Shown here piece by piece: positions 46,515 to 58,531 of a stretch of DNA of 64,000 nucleotides. The translations under genes and the position numbers were made by a program. Position 1 is the first letter of the stretch, and the number at the start of each line of letters is the position of its first letter. The notes beneath the pieces were generated by a model that was not told where the DNA came from, did not search any database, and saw only the letters and a program-made list of their open reading frames with translations. This stretch comes from Cycas panzhihuaensis (taxonomy: Eukaryota; Cycadophyta): contig CM041465.1 in the NCBI GenBank assembly GCA_023213395.1, forward strand, positions 214,651,741-214,715,740, written 5' to 3'.

Positions 46515-46832
46515 TTGGCAACCTTAAGTAAGTTACCAAATCTTAAGTCTTGGTTAATTAACTCAGGTGCTTTACTTCATATTACTCCTCATAGGGAGTG
46601 GTTTCATAAATATAAAAGCATTAATGGATGCAAAGTATTTCTTGGTGATCATTACCCATATAAAATTATAGGTCATAGAAGGGTGAAGGTTCTATTTAGG
46701 GATAGAAGGGTTAATACCACCCCTGATGTAAGTTATATTCTTGGTTTGGCTATGAGCCTGTTATCTATTAGTCAATTAGATGATGTAGGAATAAAAGTGA
46801 TTTTCAATAAAGATAGTTATAAAATCATTTAA
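46515..46832 (+). pseudogene. copia aspartic protease of element C
   Basis: LKSWLINSGALLHITPHREWFHKY matches the W-LDSGAS-H-TP---WF block of Tork proteases with the catalytic Asp changed to Asn. VSYILGLAMSLLSISQLDDVG matches V-Y-P-L--NLLS-SQL---G. Open over 105 codons, but without the catalytic Asp it would be inactive. Confidence 0.8.
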
Positions 46833-46959
46833 AGAGCATTAGTGTTAATAAGAGGGGATTGATTTGGAACATTATACAAGCTTGATATGAGAATAATATG
46901 TGTTGGAAGTTGTAGTCTAACTACTATAAAAAGTAGCAATAATATAAGTAGGACCCAAA

Positions 46960-47900
46960 TATCACTTGCTAGTAAAATGATGTTGTGGAATTAGAGATTG
47001 GGCCATATTGGAGAGAAAAGCCTCAATGATTCATTCTTCAATGGTATGGAAGAAGATATCTCTAGAATTAATTGCTCTTTTGATTTTAATTTCTATGAGT
47101 ATTGTACGTATGGCAAATAGAATTGAGTCAGTTTTCCTTCAAGCTTAAAGAGAGTAAAGGATATTCTGTAATTAGTACATATCCATGTTTTTAGGCCTAT
47201 TAATATACCCTCTTTGTCTAGGTTCAAATAGCTTATCTCATTCATAGATGATTTTTTGAGAAAGAGATGTTTATACTTTCTCAGGCAGAAATCTAAGGTC
47301 TTCAGTAAATTTAAAGAATTCAAGACCTCGGTTGAGAATTAGAGTAACAAGTAGATCAAGGTATTGAGGACAAATAATAAAGGTAAAATTTTCTTAAAGA
47401 AGTTTAAGTAGTTCTATAAGTAGTGTTGGATAACAAGGAAGAAGATAATTCCCTATACACCATAGTAGAATGGAGTTACTAAAAGGATGAATAGGATCTT
47501 ACTAGAGAGATAAAGGAGTATGCTCAATATTACTAGTTTAGAAAAGAAATTCTAAGTTGAGGCAATGATGACTATAAGTTATCTCATAAATAGATCAGCA
47601 AAGACTGCCCTAACATATAAGACACCTAAAGAAGTATAGTCTGGTAAGAAACCATCTCTTAGTCATCTTAGAGTTTTTGGTTGTGAAGCTTTTATACATG
47701 TTCCTAGACTGTAGAGGACTAAGGTTGATTTTAAAGAACAAAAGACTATTTTCATTGGCTATGGTGATGGAGTTAAAGGGCACAAGCTTTATAACCTTGA
47801 ATCACAAAAGGTTGTGTATAACCATGATGTTGTCTTTAGAGAGGAGTTCAAGTCTCTAAAGAAGGATGAATATCTAAATGAGAAAGACTCTAAGAAGGTA
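46960..47900 (+). pseudogene. copia integrase of element C
   Basis: Zinc region RLGHIGEKSL and FYEYCTYGK (C-x2-C partly lost). In the core, the first acidic block (usually H-D--GP) reads LVHIHVFRPI, the second has T-N-N in place of D-N, and the third block NGVTKRMNRILLE has Lys for Glu. HLRVFGCEAFIHVPR and YNHDVVFREE are the conserved C-terminal part of copia integrase. All three catalytic acids appear substituted. Confidence 0.75.
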
Positions 47901-48029
47901 TAATTTAAGACAAGGGATGAAGATTCTACATCAAAATATAAGTCAGCTAAAGAGGAAGGACCAACTATAGAGGTAGCTCAATCTTAAGTGTCCTACATCT
48001 TGAGGAGATTAACTTGTGAGAGAAGATAG

Positions 48030-48900
48030 CCTGATAGGTATATTCTTGAAGTCTTTTATCACTCCTCTTTTGTTTTATCTGCTATAGATGATGATCTAGG
48101 TATTATTCAAGAAGCTATAAAGTCAATAGTGAGCCAACTGTAGATGAAGGCCATAGAAGAAGAAATAATAATCTTGGATAAAAGTAACACATGGGATTTG
48201 GTGGATTTTCCTAATGGAAAAAAACCTATTAATAACAAATGGATCTTCAAGAAGAAGTTTTACGAAAATGGTACTGTAGAAAAGTATAAAGCCCACTTAG
48301 TAGCAAAGGGCTATTCTCAGGTAAAGGGAATAGATTTTGGTGAGGTATTTTCTCTTATTACAAAAGTGGCTTCAATTCATTTTGTTTTGGCTATAGTAGT
48401 TGCCTATGACCTTGAGGTGGATCAAATAGGTGTGAAAAATACATTTCTCTATGGTGATCTCAAGGAAGAAATTTATATATTACAACCTAAAAGGTTTGAA
48501 GTTGTAGGAAAGAGAATATAGTGTACAGGTTAAAGAAGTCATTATACAACTTAAAATAGTCACCAAGGATGTGGTATCAGAAGCTTAATCTACATATGTT
48601 GTCAGATGGCTTTGTTTGTAGTAAAGCAAATCATTATATTTATTATAAATAAGCTGGTGATCATTTTGTTATTCTGGATTTATATGTTGATGATATGCTT
48701 TTAGTTAGTAATAATAAAGAAATGAACCAACTTATGAAAGGTCAACTAGCATCTTATTTTGAGATGAAGGATCTTAGTGCTACACATTTTATTTTAGACA
48801 TTGAGATTAAAAGGTATAAGAGAAATAGGAAGTTTTAGCTTAGCCAAAGGCATTAAGATAATATTGTAGCAGTTCAAGTTGCAAGATAGTAAATTGGTTA
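48030..48900 (+). pseudogene. copia reverse transcriptase of element C
   Basis: KAIEEEIIILDKSNTWDLVD, NNKWIFKKKFYENGTVEKYK and HLVAKGYSQVKGIDFGEVFS are the RT N terminus. LEVDQIGVKNTFLYGDLKEE is the first catalytic block, where VDVKTAFL of relatives is V-VKNTFL, so the Asp is Gly. The box LDLYVDDMLLVS is intact. Frameshift and stops lie at 48519 and onward. Confidence 0.85.
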
Positions 48901-48959
48901 ATGTTCCTCTTTCTACTAGTTTAAAATTATCAACTAAATAATGCCTAAAGACTCACCAA

Positions 48960-49665
48960 GAAGTTGAAGATATAATATTTATCCCTTATACTAGTATTGT
49001 TGGTATCTTGATGTATGTGATGGTTTGCACTTAATTAAACATTACTCATGTAGTGGGAGTAGTTAGCAAGTATATATCAAACCTAGGCAGGGAGCATTAG
49101 GTGGTTGTGAAAAGGATTTTTAGGTATCTATGAGGTATATTAGACTATGCAATTTGCTACCAAGGAGATCCCATGGAGAGTAGAATAGTGAACCTAAGAG
49201 GATTTATTGATGTTGATTGGGCTAGAGATCTTGATAGTAGAAGATCTATAAGTAGGTATGTTTTTACCCTTTGTGTTGGCACAGTCAGCTGGATGAGTAA
49301 AAGAGAATAACTTGTATTACTTTCTACAATAGAAGTATAGTATATAGTAGTTACTCATATATGCAAGGAAGCAATTTAGTTACAGAGATTATGCACAAAT
49401 ATCGACTTCAAGTAAGATGTTATGAGGATAGATTATGATAGTCAAAATATAATCTACCTGGTGAAAAACCCCATATTTCATACTCGATTAAAGCATATTG
49501 ATGTGAAATTCCAATTTGTGAGAGAAATGCTTCAAGATCACAAAGTGGACTTATAGAAGATTACTACATAGGAGAATGTTGTAGACTCATTTACTAAGAT
49601 TATTAGCATAAAAAAATTTACATGGTATAGAAAGACAATGGATATTTGTGATTTTGGCATTAAGT
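48960..49665 (+). pseudogene. copia RNase H of element C
   Basis: YTSIVGILMYVMVCT is the connection, RGFIDVDWARDLDSRRSISR has the first catalytic Asp, TVSWMSKRE with VLLSTIEV corresponds to SW-SKKQ--V-LST-EAEY, and RIDYDSQNIIYLVKNPIFH holds the later Asp. The end DSFTKIISIKKFTWYRKTMD is typical of the Tork C terminus. Stops interrupt at former Trp/Gln codons. Confidence 0.8.
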
Positions 49666-49700
49666 AATTGTGTATGTAGGTTTCTTATATAGTGTTCAAT

Positions 49701-49711
49701 AAATGGGAGAT
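49701..49711 (+). promoter_or_regulatory. Polypurine tract of element C
   Basis: AAATGGGAGAT directly precedes the LTR start TGTTGG. Confidence 0.7.
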
Positions 49712-50580
49712 TGTTGGATATGTTAAACACTCTGCAACTATTACATGGGTGTAGGCATTGCACCTAAGCCTCTTTGTGGGGTCTAGGAGCTCGTTCTAGG
49801 GCCCTTGGCCGTGCTGAGAAAACTAGGTCACAATAACCAAAAATTGCTACCAAGATGTAAACTATTTTGTAACTAGTTACAAGAATTGAAACTAAATTTT
49901 AACATGCAAGTTCTTAAACTAGAGATAATATAATAAATAAATCAAAAAACTAAAGCATCACATATACACCAGATATAACATGGTAAAACCCTAGCATTAT
50001 GTTAGGGAAATATCCACACAGAAAAGGTATTATTCTTTATTATCCAAGAATAGAGAAATGTATATAATCTATAGCAGAATGCTCATAGTAACAACCAGTT
50101 GTCTTACTCCTCATAGTATGTCCAATACATCAAATACCATCAACATAATTAAAAAACACCCTAAATCAAACTATATGAGATAGTCATATAAGGCACAAAT
50201 CTTAACCATCAAATTTTGGGTATTTTGAATGAACAACCTTAATTCTCTTTACAATTTAGTATGTTTTATAGTGCTAGCTTTTTGGGTCAGGGACTATCAT
50301 CCCTAAACCCCCTCCTTGAAGTGGGGGATTTAGGTACCCCTCGGCTAAGGGGGAATCCCAACCCCTTTGGATCCCCCTACAAAAGTTAAGGGGAAAAACT
50401 GCACTGCCAATCTATCAAAATTTTTTACCTACAAAATATTATTGTATTAACTAATAAGTTGAGGGGTCTGCAGGGCCAACGACTCCCAGGCAGAGCTTTA
50501 GGTGTAGGAGCTCCCAAAAAACAATATTTACTATCTTATAGAGGGTCTTTTTTGGCCTATGATTTATGCCCATTATATTG
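49712..50580 (+). repeat. 3' LTR of copia element C, interrupted and cut off by B
   Basis: TGTTGGATATGTTAAACACTC matches the 5' LTR to about 49813. Similarity resumes about 50456 (gaggggtctgcagggcc...gcctatgatttatgcccatta) and runs to 50580, where element B interrupts it. The rest lies beyond the window. Confidence 0.75.
49815..50455. mobile_element. Insert in 3' LTR of C, probably an LTR fragment in minus orientation
   Basis: It starts TGAGAAAACTAGGTCACAAT and is AT-rich. Read on the minus strand it contains GGGTTTTACCATGTTATATC, as in the R/U5 part of some copia LTRs. No protein motif or matching target duplication was found. The G/C-rich part (50285-50400) may instead belong to C's own LTR, so the right edge is uncertain. 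Confidence 0.4.
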
Positions 50581-53132
50581 TGAAATGCTCTCGACGGGGC
50601 GGTGATCCTACGTCTAGCAAAGGGATATAAAAAGCACTACACTAACTAGGCTAGGCAGCGAGGATCTCACCGCAGACGCCCTGCACCGGAGCGCGGTTCG
50701 GATCGCAAGGTGCCCGGTTGCTTCCAGTAGCCGCAGTAAAACAAGGCCTTCCTACCTTCTGATGGCCGGAAGGAAATGGAAGCTCAGACGCTGCGACTTC
50801 TCAAGGTAATGAGAAGGCAACGAAGGGGCAACTAATCTAACGTGCAAACGGATGTGGCGCAAGGGTACAATATAAATGGGCTTTCTACACCTATGCTATG
50901 TAAAGCAAGAGAATAGTGCAAGAAAGCAAATGTAAAGAAAAGATTATTTTCCCCGTTTTTCTTTATGTTCTTTTATCCTTTCTTATCTATTCAGGCAAAT
51001 GCAAAAAGGCAAAAATAGCATAAAAGGAAACACGAAAGAAACGAGAGGAATACCCAAATCCGGCATTCGAGTAGAAGTGCGGCTAATCTCGCTAGGTTCT
51101 GCTCCCTCTTTCTCCTTTCTCCACGCATGCAACGTCGGTCGACGGTGGAAAGGGGATTCACTTACCTCCCCTTGAGCATGCGAAACTAAATGAAATGAAA
51201 GGACGAAAAAAGAAAGTCGCAACTAAAGAAGAGAAATACCGTGTGAGAGCTAACCCAAGAAGGGTCCACCTCACGCACCACTCCTACCAACGCGATCCTG
51301 CGAACAAGCATGAAAAGCACCTTCCTCTCGGAAGAAAGGCTACAAAATACACTAGGAGATATATGTATATATATACAAAAGTGAGATCATCTGAAACTAA
51401 GCACTAAACTATGCATTAGAATGTAGCAAAGCGAAATGAAAGTGCACAAGAAACTCTCACACTACCAAATACCACAAACACACAGGATGGAACTGAGTAT
51501 AGCCTCGGGATGGCTAACTCACCCACGGGTGGTCTCCAAAGAACTCGGGAAAGACACACTGGGTGGTAACAAGGTGGATGTGGATTATCTCAAACCGGTT
51601 GGGATGCCCTGGCCAAAGTCCCCTAGACTTCCTTGACTCGTTCCTTAAGAAAGCGTGTATGGCAAGGGGAAGAGGACAAGGGACGGAACCCTTGGGGAGA
51701 AGGACGGCAATGGGGGACGGAACCCCGCCTACCTCCCTCGAATCCTCGTGTATATGCCCTTGCACTGGCTGACCAAGGAAAGAGTAAAGGAGGGCCTTGG
51801 AGAAAATGGAGGGGCTCCAAGGAAAAATACCGGGAGTGTGGCTTTAGTTCAAGATAGCATTACAAGGTAGCTATGGCTAATGGTGATCACTTTCATTTAG
51901 AAGTAAAAGAGAGAAAACAAGAGAAATGAATGGACTACTTATTGGTAAAAACAAGAAAATTACAAATATAGACAAGGGATCGCAAGTAAAAAAAAAGAAA
52001 AGGAAGTGTAAGTACAAAAAAATAAGAAATTGCAAGTGAAAACTAAGGGGTACCTTGTGTAGAGAGACTAAGTATGATTTCTGCCACTTGGGACAGCAGT
52101 AATGGAGGCCAAACAAGGGCCGGTTATGAGCATTTCCTACTAGGGTTCGAATGCAAGGGGCTCCCTGCAAAGTTGGAGCTGTGAAGTAAGTCTTTGGGGC
52201 AGCTTCTTGGTTGAAGGAGTCCCTTGAATCTCTGAGCAGCTGCAAGGGGAATAAAGCTGGCTGTGGAGAGTAGTAAGGGGCAGCAATGGCCCTGCAAAAT
52301 CCACTGATGGCAACCTGGTTCACCCTCCTCAGTTGTTGTGCATGAAGTTGTTTGCTTTCTGTGTGTTTTCCTATGTGCAGTCCCTTGGAAAATTCTCTTG
52401 GAAGTTTGAAAAATGGGCAAAAAGTCCTGAAAATGGGGAGAAAATTTCCCTTTATCCCCTATTCATAGCATGTGAATGTTAGGGATGTTAGGACGTCTCC
52501 AATCGAACGAAGCCACGTGGCAGTTTCACGACAAAAGTGGAAACTGTCGCGTGGTTCTCTTTTTAAATTTCAAGCAATGCACGCAGAACTCTACTACATC
52601 AGCAAACTCAAGGATACCGCTTTAGTTTACCACCAGACGACCTGAAACTAAAAAAAAAGAAAAACAAGCAGCAAAATCAGGTTTTGAGGCAAAAACAGAA
52701 ACCAACCATGGGTTAAATCAGCTGAGGGAATGCCCAGGCAGTGGGCAAGTCCCCAAAATAACCCAAAAAGTCCTAACTAAGGATTGAGTTTGACTTAGAA
52801 AGGATGGCAACATAGACAACATGTCGCAGCACGAGCAAGTAAACTGGCAGAAACAATCCCGGGAAACTTTGGAGACACCATGGGTGACTGTACGCCATAC
52901 GGGGTGTAGCATTCGCTGAGGAACGCCCCCGCTGTGAGTCGTCATAGGCTGAAGGCATGCCGTTAGGCACATGCATTATGAGCAAGCAGACAAGCAATGC
53001 GTGGAGGCAGGCATATGTCAAACAAACTATTCTAAATAACCTTAATCAAACCAAGGCAAGAAAAGTAAGAGAATATACCTGAATAAACCTGCGTCGATGT
53101 GTCTCGAGTCCATTCCCAGTAGCTGGGAAACA
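50581..53132 (-). repeat. 3' LTR of Tat-like element B
   Basis: TGAAATGCTCTCGACGG to ...GTAGCTGGGAAACA, 2552 bp. It matches 61798-64000 and, more distantly, the LTRs of A. The LTR has no gene; open frames such as 51877-52323 are unsupported. Confidence 0.92.
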
Positions 53133-53142
53133 CTGCCCCCTT
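53133..53142 (-). promoter_or_regulatory. Polypurine tract of element B
   Basis: AAGGGGGCAG on the coding strand, directly before the LTR start TGTTTCCC. Confidence 0.75.
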
Positions 53143-53494
53143 GGTAGTAGAGCCTCACTGCTCGGAAGCGTAATGTGATGGCGAATGCTGACAATCAAAA
53201 GTATGAGTAGCACATGCGTATATATGTATATAAAAGCAATAAAGAGCAGCACGTGGACCAAGGGCGTAGGCAAGTGTCGTGGCAGAACGCGTGGACGAGG
53301 GAGACGGAGACGAGGACAACGTAGGGGCTGCCTACGCGTCGTCTAAACATCGACCTGAAACTGAGATAAGCAAGTAAAACGGGATGCCCCCGTTGCCAAG
53401 GTGCAACGTGAAGTAAGAGGGCATCTAGCAAACAGAGCAAGCACAATTAACTAACAGCAACCGGAGACTTGGGCATGGGCTGGCCAAGCAAGCC

Positions 53495-53917
53495 TCAGGG
53501 GTGGTCATCAAGAAGAGGGAGGCGACGCTCAAGGATAAGGCGGATGAGGCTGTCAGCCTCAACATTGAGGTGCCTAGGAATATGCTGAATATCTACTCAT
53601 GAGAAACAAGCCAGAAGAGACCTGGCAGCAGACGCGAGGGTCCTCAGGTGAGGGCATCGCACCTGGTAAACCTGAGTGAGATGGGACACTACGACTTGAG
53701 AATCGCAAAACAGCACGATGGACCCGCGATGGAAACAGAGAGCATCGGTAAGGGCCTCAATAACGGCCGTGTACTCAGCTTCGTTATTGGTAGCCTCGGG
53801 AAGAAAGACCCCAGAACGCAAGTAATCGTGTCTGGAGGGGCTGCAAAGAATCCACGCAGCGGCAGAAGGTCTGGGGTTACCGCGACTTCCACCATCGGTA
53901 AAAATGAGGAGAGACAT
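53495..53917 (-). pseudogene. Archaeal-type RNase H (aRNH) of element B, downstream of integrase
   Basis: About 140 codons from its own ATG (53917). All four catalytic acids can be seen: TDGGSRGNP (Asp), ATNNEAEYTAV (Glu), LFCDSQVVVSHL (Asp) and HIPRHLNVEADSL (Asp). A single in-frame TGA (53597-53599) splits it; A has TCA (Ser) there. The gene lies about 1.1 kb past the integrase stop and 360 bp before the 3' LTR. In described Tat/Ogre elements the extra RNase H usually sits inside Pol, between the native RNase H and integrase. Here the native RNase H passes straight into integrase. Confidence 0.88.
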
Positions 53918-54371
53918 GACTGGATACTAAGCTCTGGTACTCACACAAATAGCAATGAAAGCAAAACAAAGACTCGAATGGCAAGCGCGAAAGGGGCTGA
54001 GAAGGGTAGGAGGACCTAGCAATGAGGTTACCCGAGAACGAAAGCAAGCAATCCGGCCACTGGCTGAGAGTGGGCGGAGAAAGGACTCCCTAGAGTGCCA
54101 AAGGTTGCTTTGGGAAGCAAAACATGCCCCCAGACCGGGGGAGCATTTTCTTTGGGGACCCCAGGAGCGAGAAAGGGCTGAAAAAACGAGTCCAGGGCGG
54201 CGAAATGAGCCAAACGAGTATAAACTCGGGCACGCACGGGAGCAGCACGTAAAACGATGCAGAAGGGCCCTGGCGAAAGTGCGATAATGAGGCGCCATAA
54301 ATGCCCTTGCAAGAGAGGGTAAAAAGGGCATCCACAGAGCACAATGGGCGATAGGGCCAGAAGGCAAAGGC

Positions 54372-54858
54372 TAACACGGCGACGAGACAATCCCAACGAC
54401 ATCACGAGCCGTAAAGCAGAAGTGCCGTCAGGGCCCCATTATATAAGGAAAACTAATGAAAATGGAATTCATTTTCACCGGCTCTCGTGCAAAACCAGAG
54501 CCTTTTCCTTACGATGCAGAGCGCTACCTGACTTCGAGGGCACGCAGGAGACGATCCGACCGTTGGATTCGAGCGAGGAGGCAGTCGTCACAACCCCTGA
54601 GACGAGATGGCGACGGTCAGGCTAGACCCAGTGAGTGGATCTCACGAAACCCTCGTCATTTCAAAATTTGAAATTTATTGCTTTTTAATTAAATTTAAAT
54701 GCTTTTTATGCCCCTTATGAGCGACTAGAGGCCTCTCGGAGTCCGAATTGGACCCGGAAAGAGGCGGGGACCTGGGCATTAGGGAGCCCTAGTCCCGGTG
54801 GGCCCCACATGGGGTCCACCACAAAAAAATGATTTTCACAAAACCCCTTTTAGGGGTT
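54372..54858. other. B-specific segment between aRNH and hairpin
   Basis: It replaces the unrelated 38912-39309 of A. It has an AT-rich core (54661-54705), a GC-rich part (54740-54810) and a perfect small stem AACCCC/GGGGTT at 54842-54858. No known domain in any frame; open frames at 54028-54405 overlap it on the left without motif. Confidence 0.6.
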
Positions 54859-54886
54859 CGGAGGAATCGGAAGAAGAAACACACAT

Positions 54887-54966
54887 CCATCTTAAATTGC
54901 CATTCAACCCGTGGTTGGGAGGAATGAGAACAGTTTAAGATGGTAGTTTAGGCTCATTTTGGAGCA
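54887..54966. repeat. 57-bp hairpin and 30-bp tail unit of element B
   Basis: Imperfect inverted repeat CCATCTTAAATTG / CAGTTTAAGATGG (54887-54943) around accc-gtggttggg. Next to it, read on the minus strand, is one unit of the minisatellite found at 6271 (TGCTCCAAAATGAGCCTAAAC). Both lie just past the integrase stop at 54990. Confidence 0.75.
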
Positions 54967-54989
54967 TGGCGAGGAAAAGAGCGGAGAGA

Positions 54990-56240
54990 TCACGCGTAAA
55001 ACTTCTTGAGGAACTTTCCATTGACCGCTTTCTCAAATTCCAAGCCATCTAAGGTGGCGATCCCAGACGCCAAGCATCGAGGCTTTCGAGAATGACGAAG
55101 GGGCCTACCCACTTGGGCCCGAATTTGGCCAAGCGATCGTAAAGATACTCCAATTTGAGGACTTGGTCCCCGGGACACAAAGGACGAGCACGAAGACGTT
55201 TGTCGTGTGTCCTTTGCAAACGGGCCTTCGAAGCGAGGTTTGCTTGATAAGCCGCTAAGCGCTTCTCATCCAGGGCTTCGAGGTCTAGGAGACGAGCCTG
55301 ACGAATAGACTCCTCATCAATGAGGCCTCGAAAAGAAACCCGAAGAGAAGGGATCTCCACTTCCAATGGGAGTACCGCCTCAGTTCCGTAGACTAATAAG
55401 AATGGGGTCATCCCGGTAGCCATCCAGATGGAGGTGCGATAAGCCCATAGAGCGGAAGGGAGTTGGATGTACCAGTCCCTTTGAGACTGGGCAACGGTTT
55501 TCTTCAAGATGCTGACGAGCGTTTTGTTGAAAGAATCAACTTGCCCGTTTGCTTGGGGGTAATAAGGGGATGACGTCTTGTGCGAGATCTTAAATTTCTC
55601 GCACAATTCATCCATTTCCTTATTACAGAAGGAAGTTCTATTATCCGTAATTAGGACGTCTAGAAACCCGAAATGATAGATAATATCTTTGGTGACGAAG
55701 GTGGCTATCGTCTTGCTGTGGGTAGTGGATGGGGATTGCCTCTACCCATTTAGTGAAGTATTCAGTAGCGGTTAAGATATACTTATGTTGTACAGAAGAT
55801 GGCAGCGATAAAGGTCTAAGCCCCATTGAGAAAAGGGCCACGGGGACACGATAGGGTGCAACGCCTCGAAAGGTAAGTGAGAGACGTTGGTGTGCTCCTG
55901 GCATCGCCGACATCTAAGGGCGCAAGCGTGGGCATTCTTGAACAAGGACGGCCAGTAGTAGCCCATGTAGAGGATCCTTTGGGCCATGGATTGGCCCCCA
56001 AAGTGGCCCCCACAAATGCCATGGTGGCATTCGCGGAGTATTTGGTCCGCTTCGTCAGGAGCGACGTAGCGAAGCAGGATCCCATCGAAAGATCTCTTGT
56101 ACAACACTTCATCTACGAGGAAGTATTGCCTGGCGGTGGCGCGGATACGTGACCTACCTTTGTTACTAGCTTCAGGGCGATATTCTTGCTGAGTCAGATA
56201 TCACACAATGTCGCCATACCACTCGCTATCGGCGAGTGGG
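54990..56240 (-). pseudogene. gypsy integrase of element B
   Basis: N terminus EWYGDIV and ATARQYFLVDEVLYKRSFDG, then the zinc region ILRECHHGICGGHFGGQSMA with ALRCRRCQEH (H-H-C-C). The core has WGLDLYR with the first Asp and a frameshift near 55800, then TEYFTKWVEAIPI, and ITDNRTSFCNKEM with the second Asp. PQANGQVDSFNKTL has Asp where the catalytic Glu is expected. The C-terminal region KFGPKWVGPFVI is the GPY/F module, and the frame ends LDGLEFEKAVNGKFLKKFYA with a stop at 54990. Inserts the DNA copy; inactive by frameshift and the Glu change. Confidence 0.85.
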
Positions 56241-56254
56241 TGAGGAGGAATATC

Positions 56255-58125
56255 CTAGACAGTCATAATGGACTCGTCCGGGAAAGAGTCGTCAACGGGA
56301 ATGCCACTCGCGTTGGGAATGGCAGCATCGGCTAATTGCTCTACTACTATCATTCCCTTCTTCGACTTCCTGTTGACAACCTGCAAGTCAAATTCTTGAA
56401 GCAGGATGGCCCAACGTCCCGTCCTACCTGTCAAATCCGAACGAGTAAGTAAGTAACGTAAGGGATCGGATTGAACGATCACCTTGGTTGTATTGCCCAG
56501 CAGGTAATGCTGAACTTTCTTGGTCGCATGAACCAAGGAGAGGCATTCCTTTTCGGTGGGGGGATAGTTTAATTCAGCAGCAACAAGAGGGCAACTGATG
56601 AAATAAATGGCCCTCCTGCCTCGACCGCCCTCCGTGGCGAGCATTGCGCCTGTGGATTCTGCTTCCGAGGTGTACAGAATGAAGGGCCTATCGAAGCGAG
56701 GAGGCGCCAGTGTCGGGGCGAAAACGAGAGCTTCCTTGAGTCCTACGAAGGCCTTTTGGGTCTTGTCCGACCAGACAAAAGGGGCTCCTTTCTTCAATAG
56801 GTTCGTGAGAGGCTTGGCATTTATGGCAAAATCTGCCAAAAAATGCCTCAAGAAACCAAGCCTGCCTAGAAACGACTTAATTTGTCGTTGGGTCCTAGGC
56901 AGTGGCATGTCAAGGATTGCCTTGAATTTTTCCAGATAGATCTGGATTCCTTGTTGGGACACGAGGAAACCTAAGAGTTTACCGGAGGTAACAGCAAACA
57001 CGCATTTCAACGGGTTAAGACTAACATGGTACTTGCGGTATCTTGCGAAGATGGCGCGCAGGTCAGAGGGATGATGGGCTCTGGTATGAGAGAGGCCCAT
57101 CATATCATCCATGAAGACCTCCAACGTATTGTCGATGAGGTCGTGGAAGATAAAATGCATGGCTCTTTGATAAGTAGCCCCTGCATTCTTAAGACCAAAG
57201 GGCATTGCCTTGTAGGCAAAGGTACCCCATGGCGTGAAGGCCGCCTTATGACGGTCTTCGAGAAACTGATCCGTTATACCGAGAAGCCATCCATCAAGGG
57301 CATAACTTTGAATCCAGCCGTACGATCGATTATTTGATCAATGAAGGGGAGAGGAAAGTTGTCCTTAGGACAAGCATTGTTTATGTCACGAAAATCGACA
57401 CAAATGCGAATGGTCCTATTCTTCTTAGCAACGGGAATGATATTTGATACCCACTTGGGGTAATCGATGGAGGAAATGAGCCCCGCCTCCAGAAGCTTCT
57501 CAACTTCCATCTTAACAGCAGCTGAAAGCTTCGGGTGAAGGGGGCGCTGCTTCTGACGCACAGGGTGAGCGTCAAGAAAGGTCGTAAGGTTATGCGTGAC
57601 GATGGAGGGATCAATGCCCTGCATGTCCGAGTAGTCCCACACGAATACATCGCGGAACTCCCGGAACAGGAGGGTGTATTCCCTCACTTCGTCGGGGGTA
57701 CATTCCGCTCCTACCTTGATGACCTTGTCCGGGGTAAGGACTATGTCCTGGGTTGCCCCCATGCACATGGCATTCCCCTCCTCGAAATGGAGGGGGGCGA
57801 GATCAATCGGAAGGGAGGAAATGAGAGAGGGGATTGGGTCAGCCAATGTGGACCCAATCGCTAAGACCTTCTGGTGGCCAAGCTTGTGGTGGCCAAGAGG
57901 CAAATTCGGCATGGAACCCGCTAGGTGTTCTAGCAAAGCCTCATCGTCTTCGAAGTAGTCCACCCCATGGATGACCTGACTTCGGATGGATGAGGCGTGG
58001 GATAGCATGGGAGCGATAGGACAGGGTATGGCCTGAAAACTACCCATCATCCCTAAGAGACTCCGAAGGAGAGTCAAGGAGAGGTCCCTCGTAAAAAGTA
58101 AGAGGTAAACTCTCAACATCATCAC
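56255..58125 (-). pseudogene. gypsy reverse transcriptase and native RNase H of element B
   Basis: Two open pieces. 58125-57274: lead-in with VFVWDYSDMQGIDPSIVTHN, KLLEAGLISSIDYPKWVSNI, RICVDFRDINNACPKDNFPL and PLMDGFSV (first catalytic Asp). After a frameshift, 57205-56255: MPFGLKNAGATYQRAMHFIF, catalytic box EVFMDDMMGLS with both Asp, and SFLGRLGFLRHFLADFA. RNase H follows: RPFILYTSEAESTGAMLATE has Ser where the first catalytic Asp of D-S-- relatives sits, EKECLSLV keeps the Glu, and VIVQSDPLRYLL keeps the next Asp. A defective native RNase H goes with possession of the extra aRNH. Confidence 0.88.
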
Positions 58126-58531
58126 CTATGGGAGGTGATGGGACGGAAGAGCCAGGAGTGTGATGATCAACATGTGTAATGTCATGTGACATGTGAAAAT
58201 GACTAGGCTCTACAACAAAAGGGGTCATAGGAGGAAACCTAGGACTAGGAGGACGTCCCACACTGGTGCGGAGGAACGAGATGGGGTGAGGACGATCCTC
58301 ATCCTCACTATGGGATCCGTCGTCATCTAACACGGTAAGATACCCATAGCTCCCGACACCAATAGGGGTAAAACACATCAAACCAGGAGAAGAAGGTACA
58401 GGATCTTCCTCTCGGTAAGAGGAATCAGGGATTCCAATGGAGCAAGCCGAGGTATGGTCGGAAAGGCATTTGTTTCCCTTCGTATGGCCATGGCTTGCCT
58501 GGGCAGAGGGCCTAGCTGGTTTGGCGAGTGA
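58040..58531 (-). pseudogene. Linker between protease and RT of element B
   Basis: Reads MMCFTPIGVGSYGYLTVLDD, then an acidic and Pro/His-rich stretch. Element A keeps FAPIGIGGSD of it and then breaks off, marking one edge of A's deletion. Confidence 0.5.

Noticed and set aside
54028-54405. Possible envelope-like or extra gene between integrase and aRNH of B
   Set aside because: Three overlapping frames of similar length exist, none with signal peptide, membrane segment or motif, and A breaks them.
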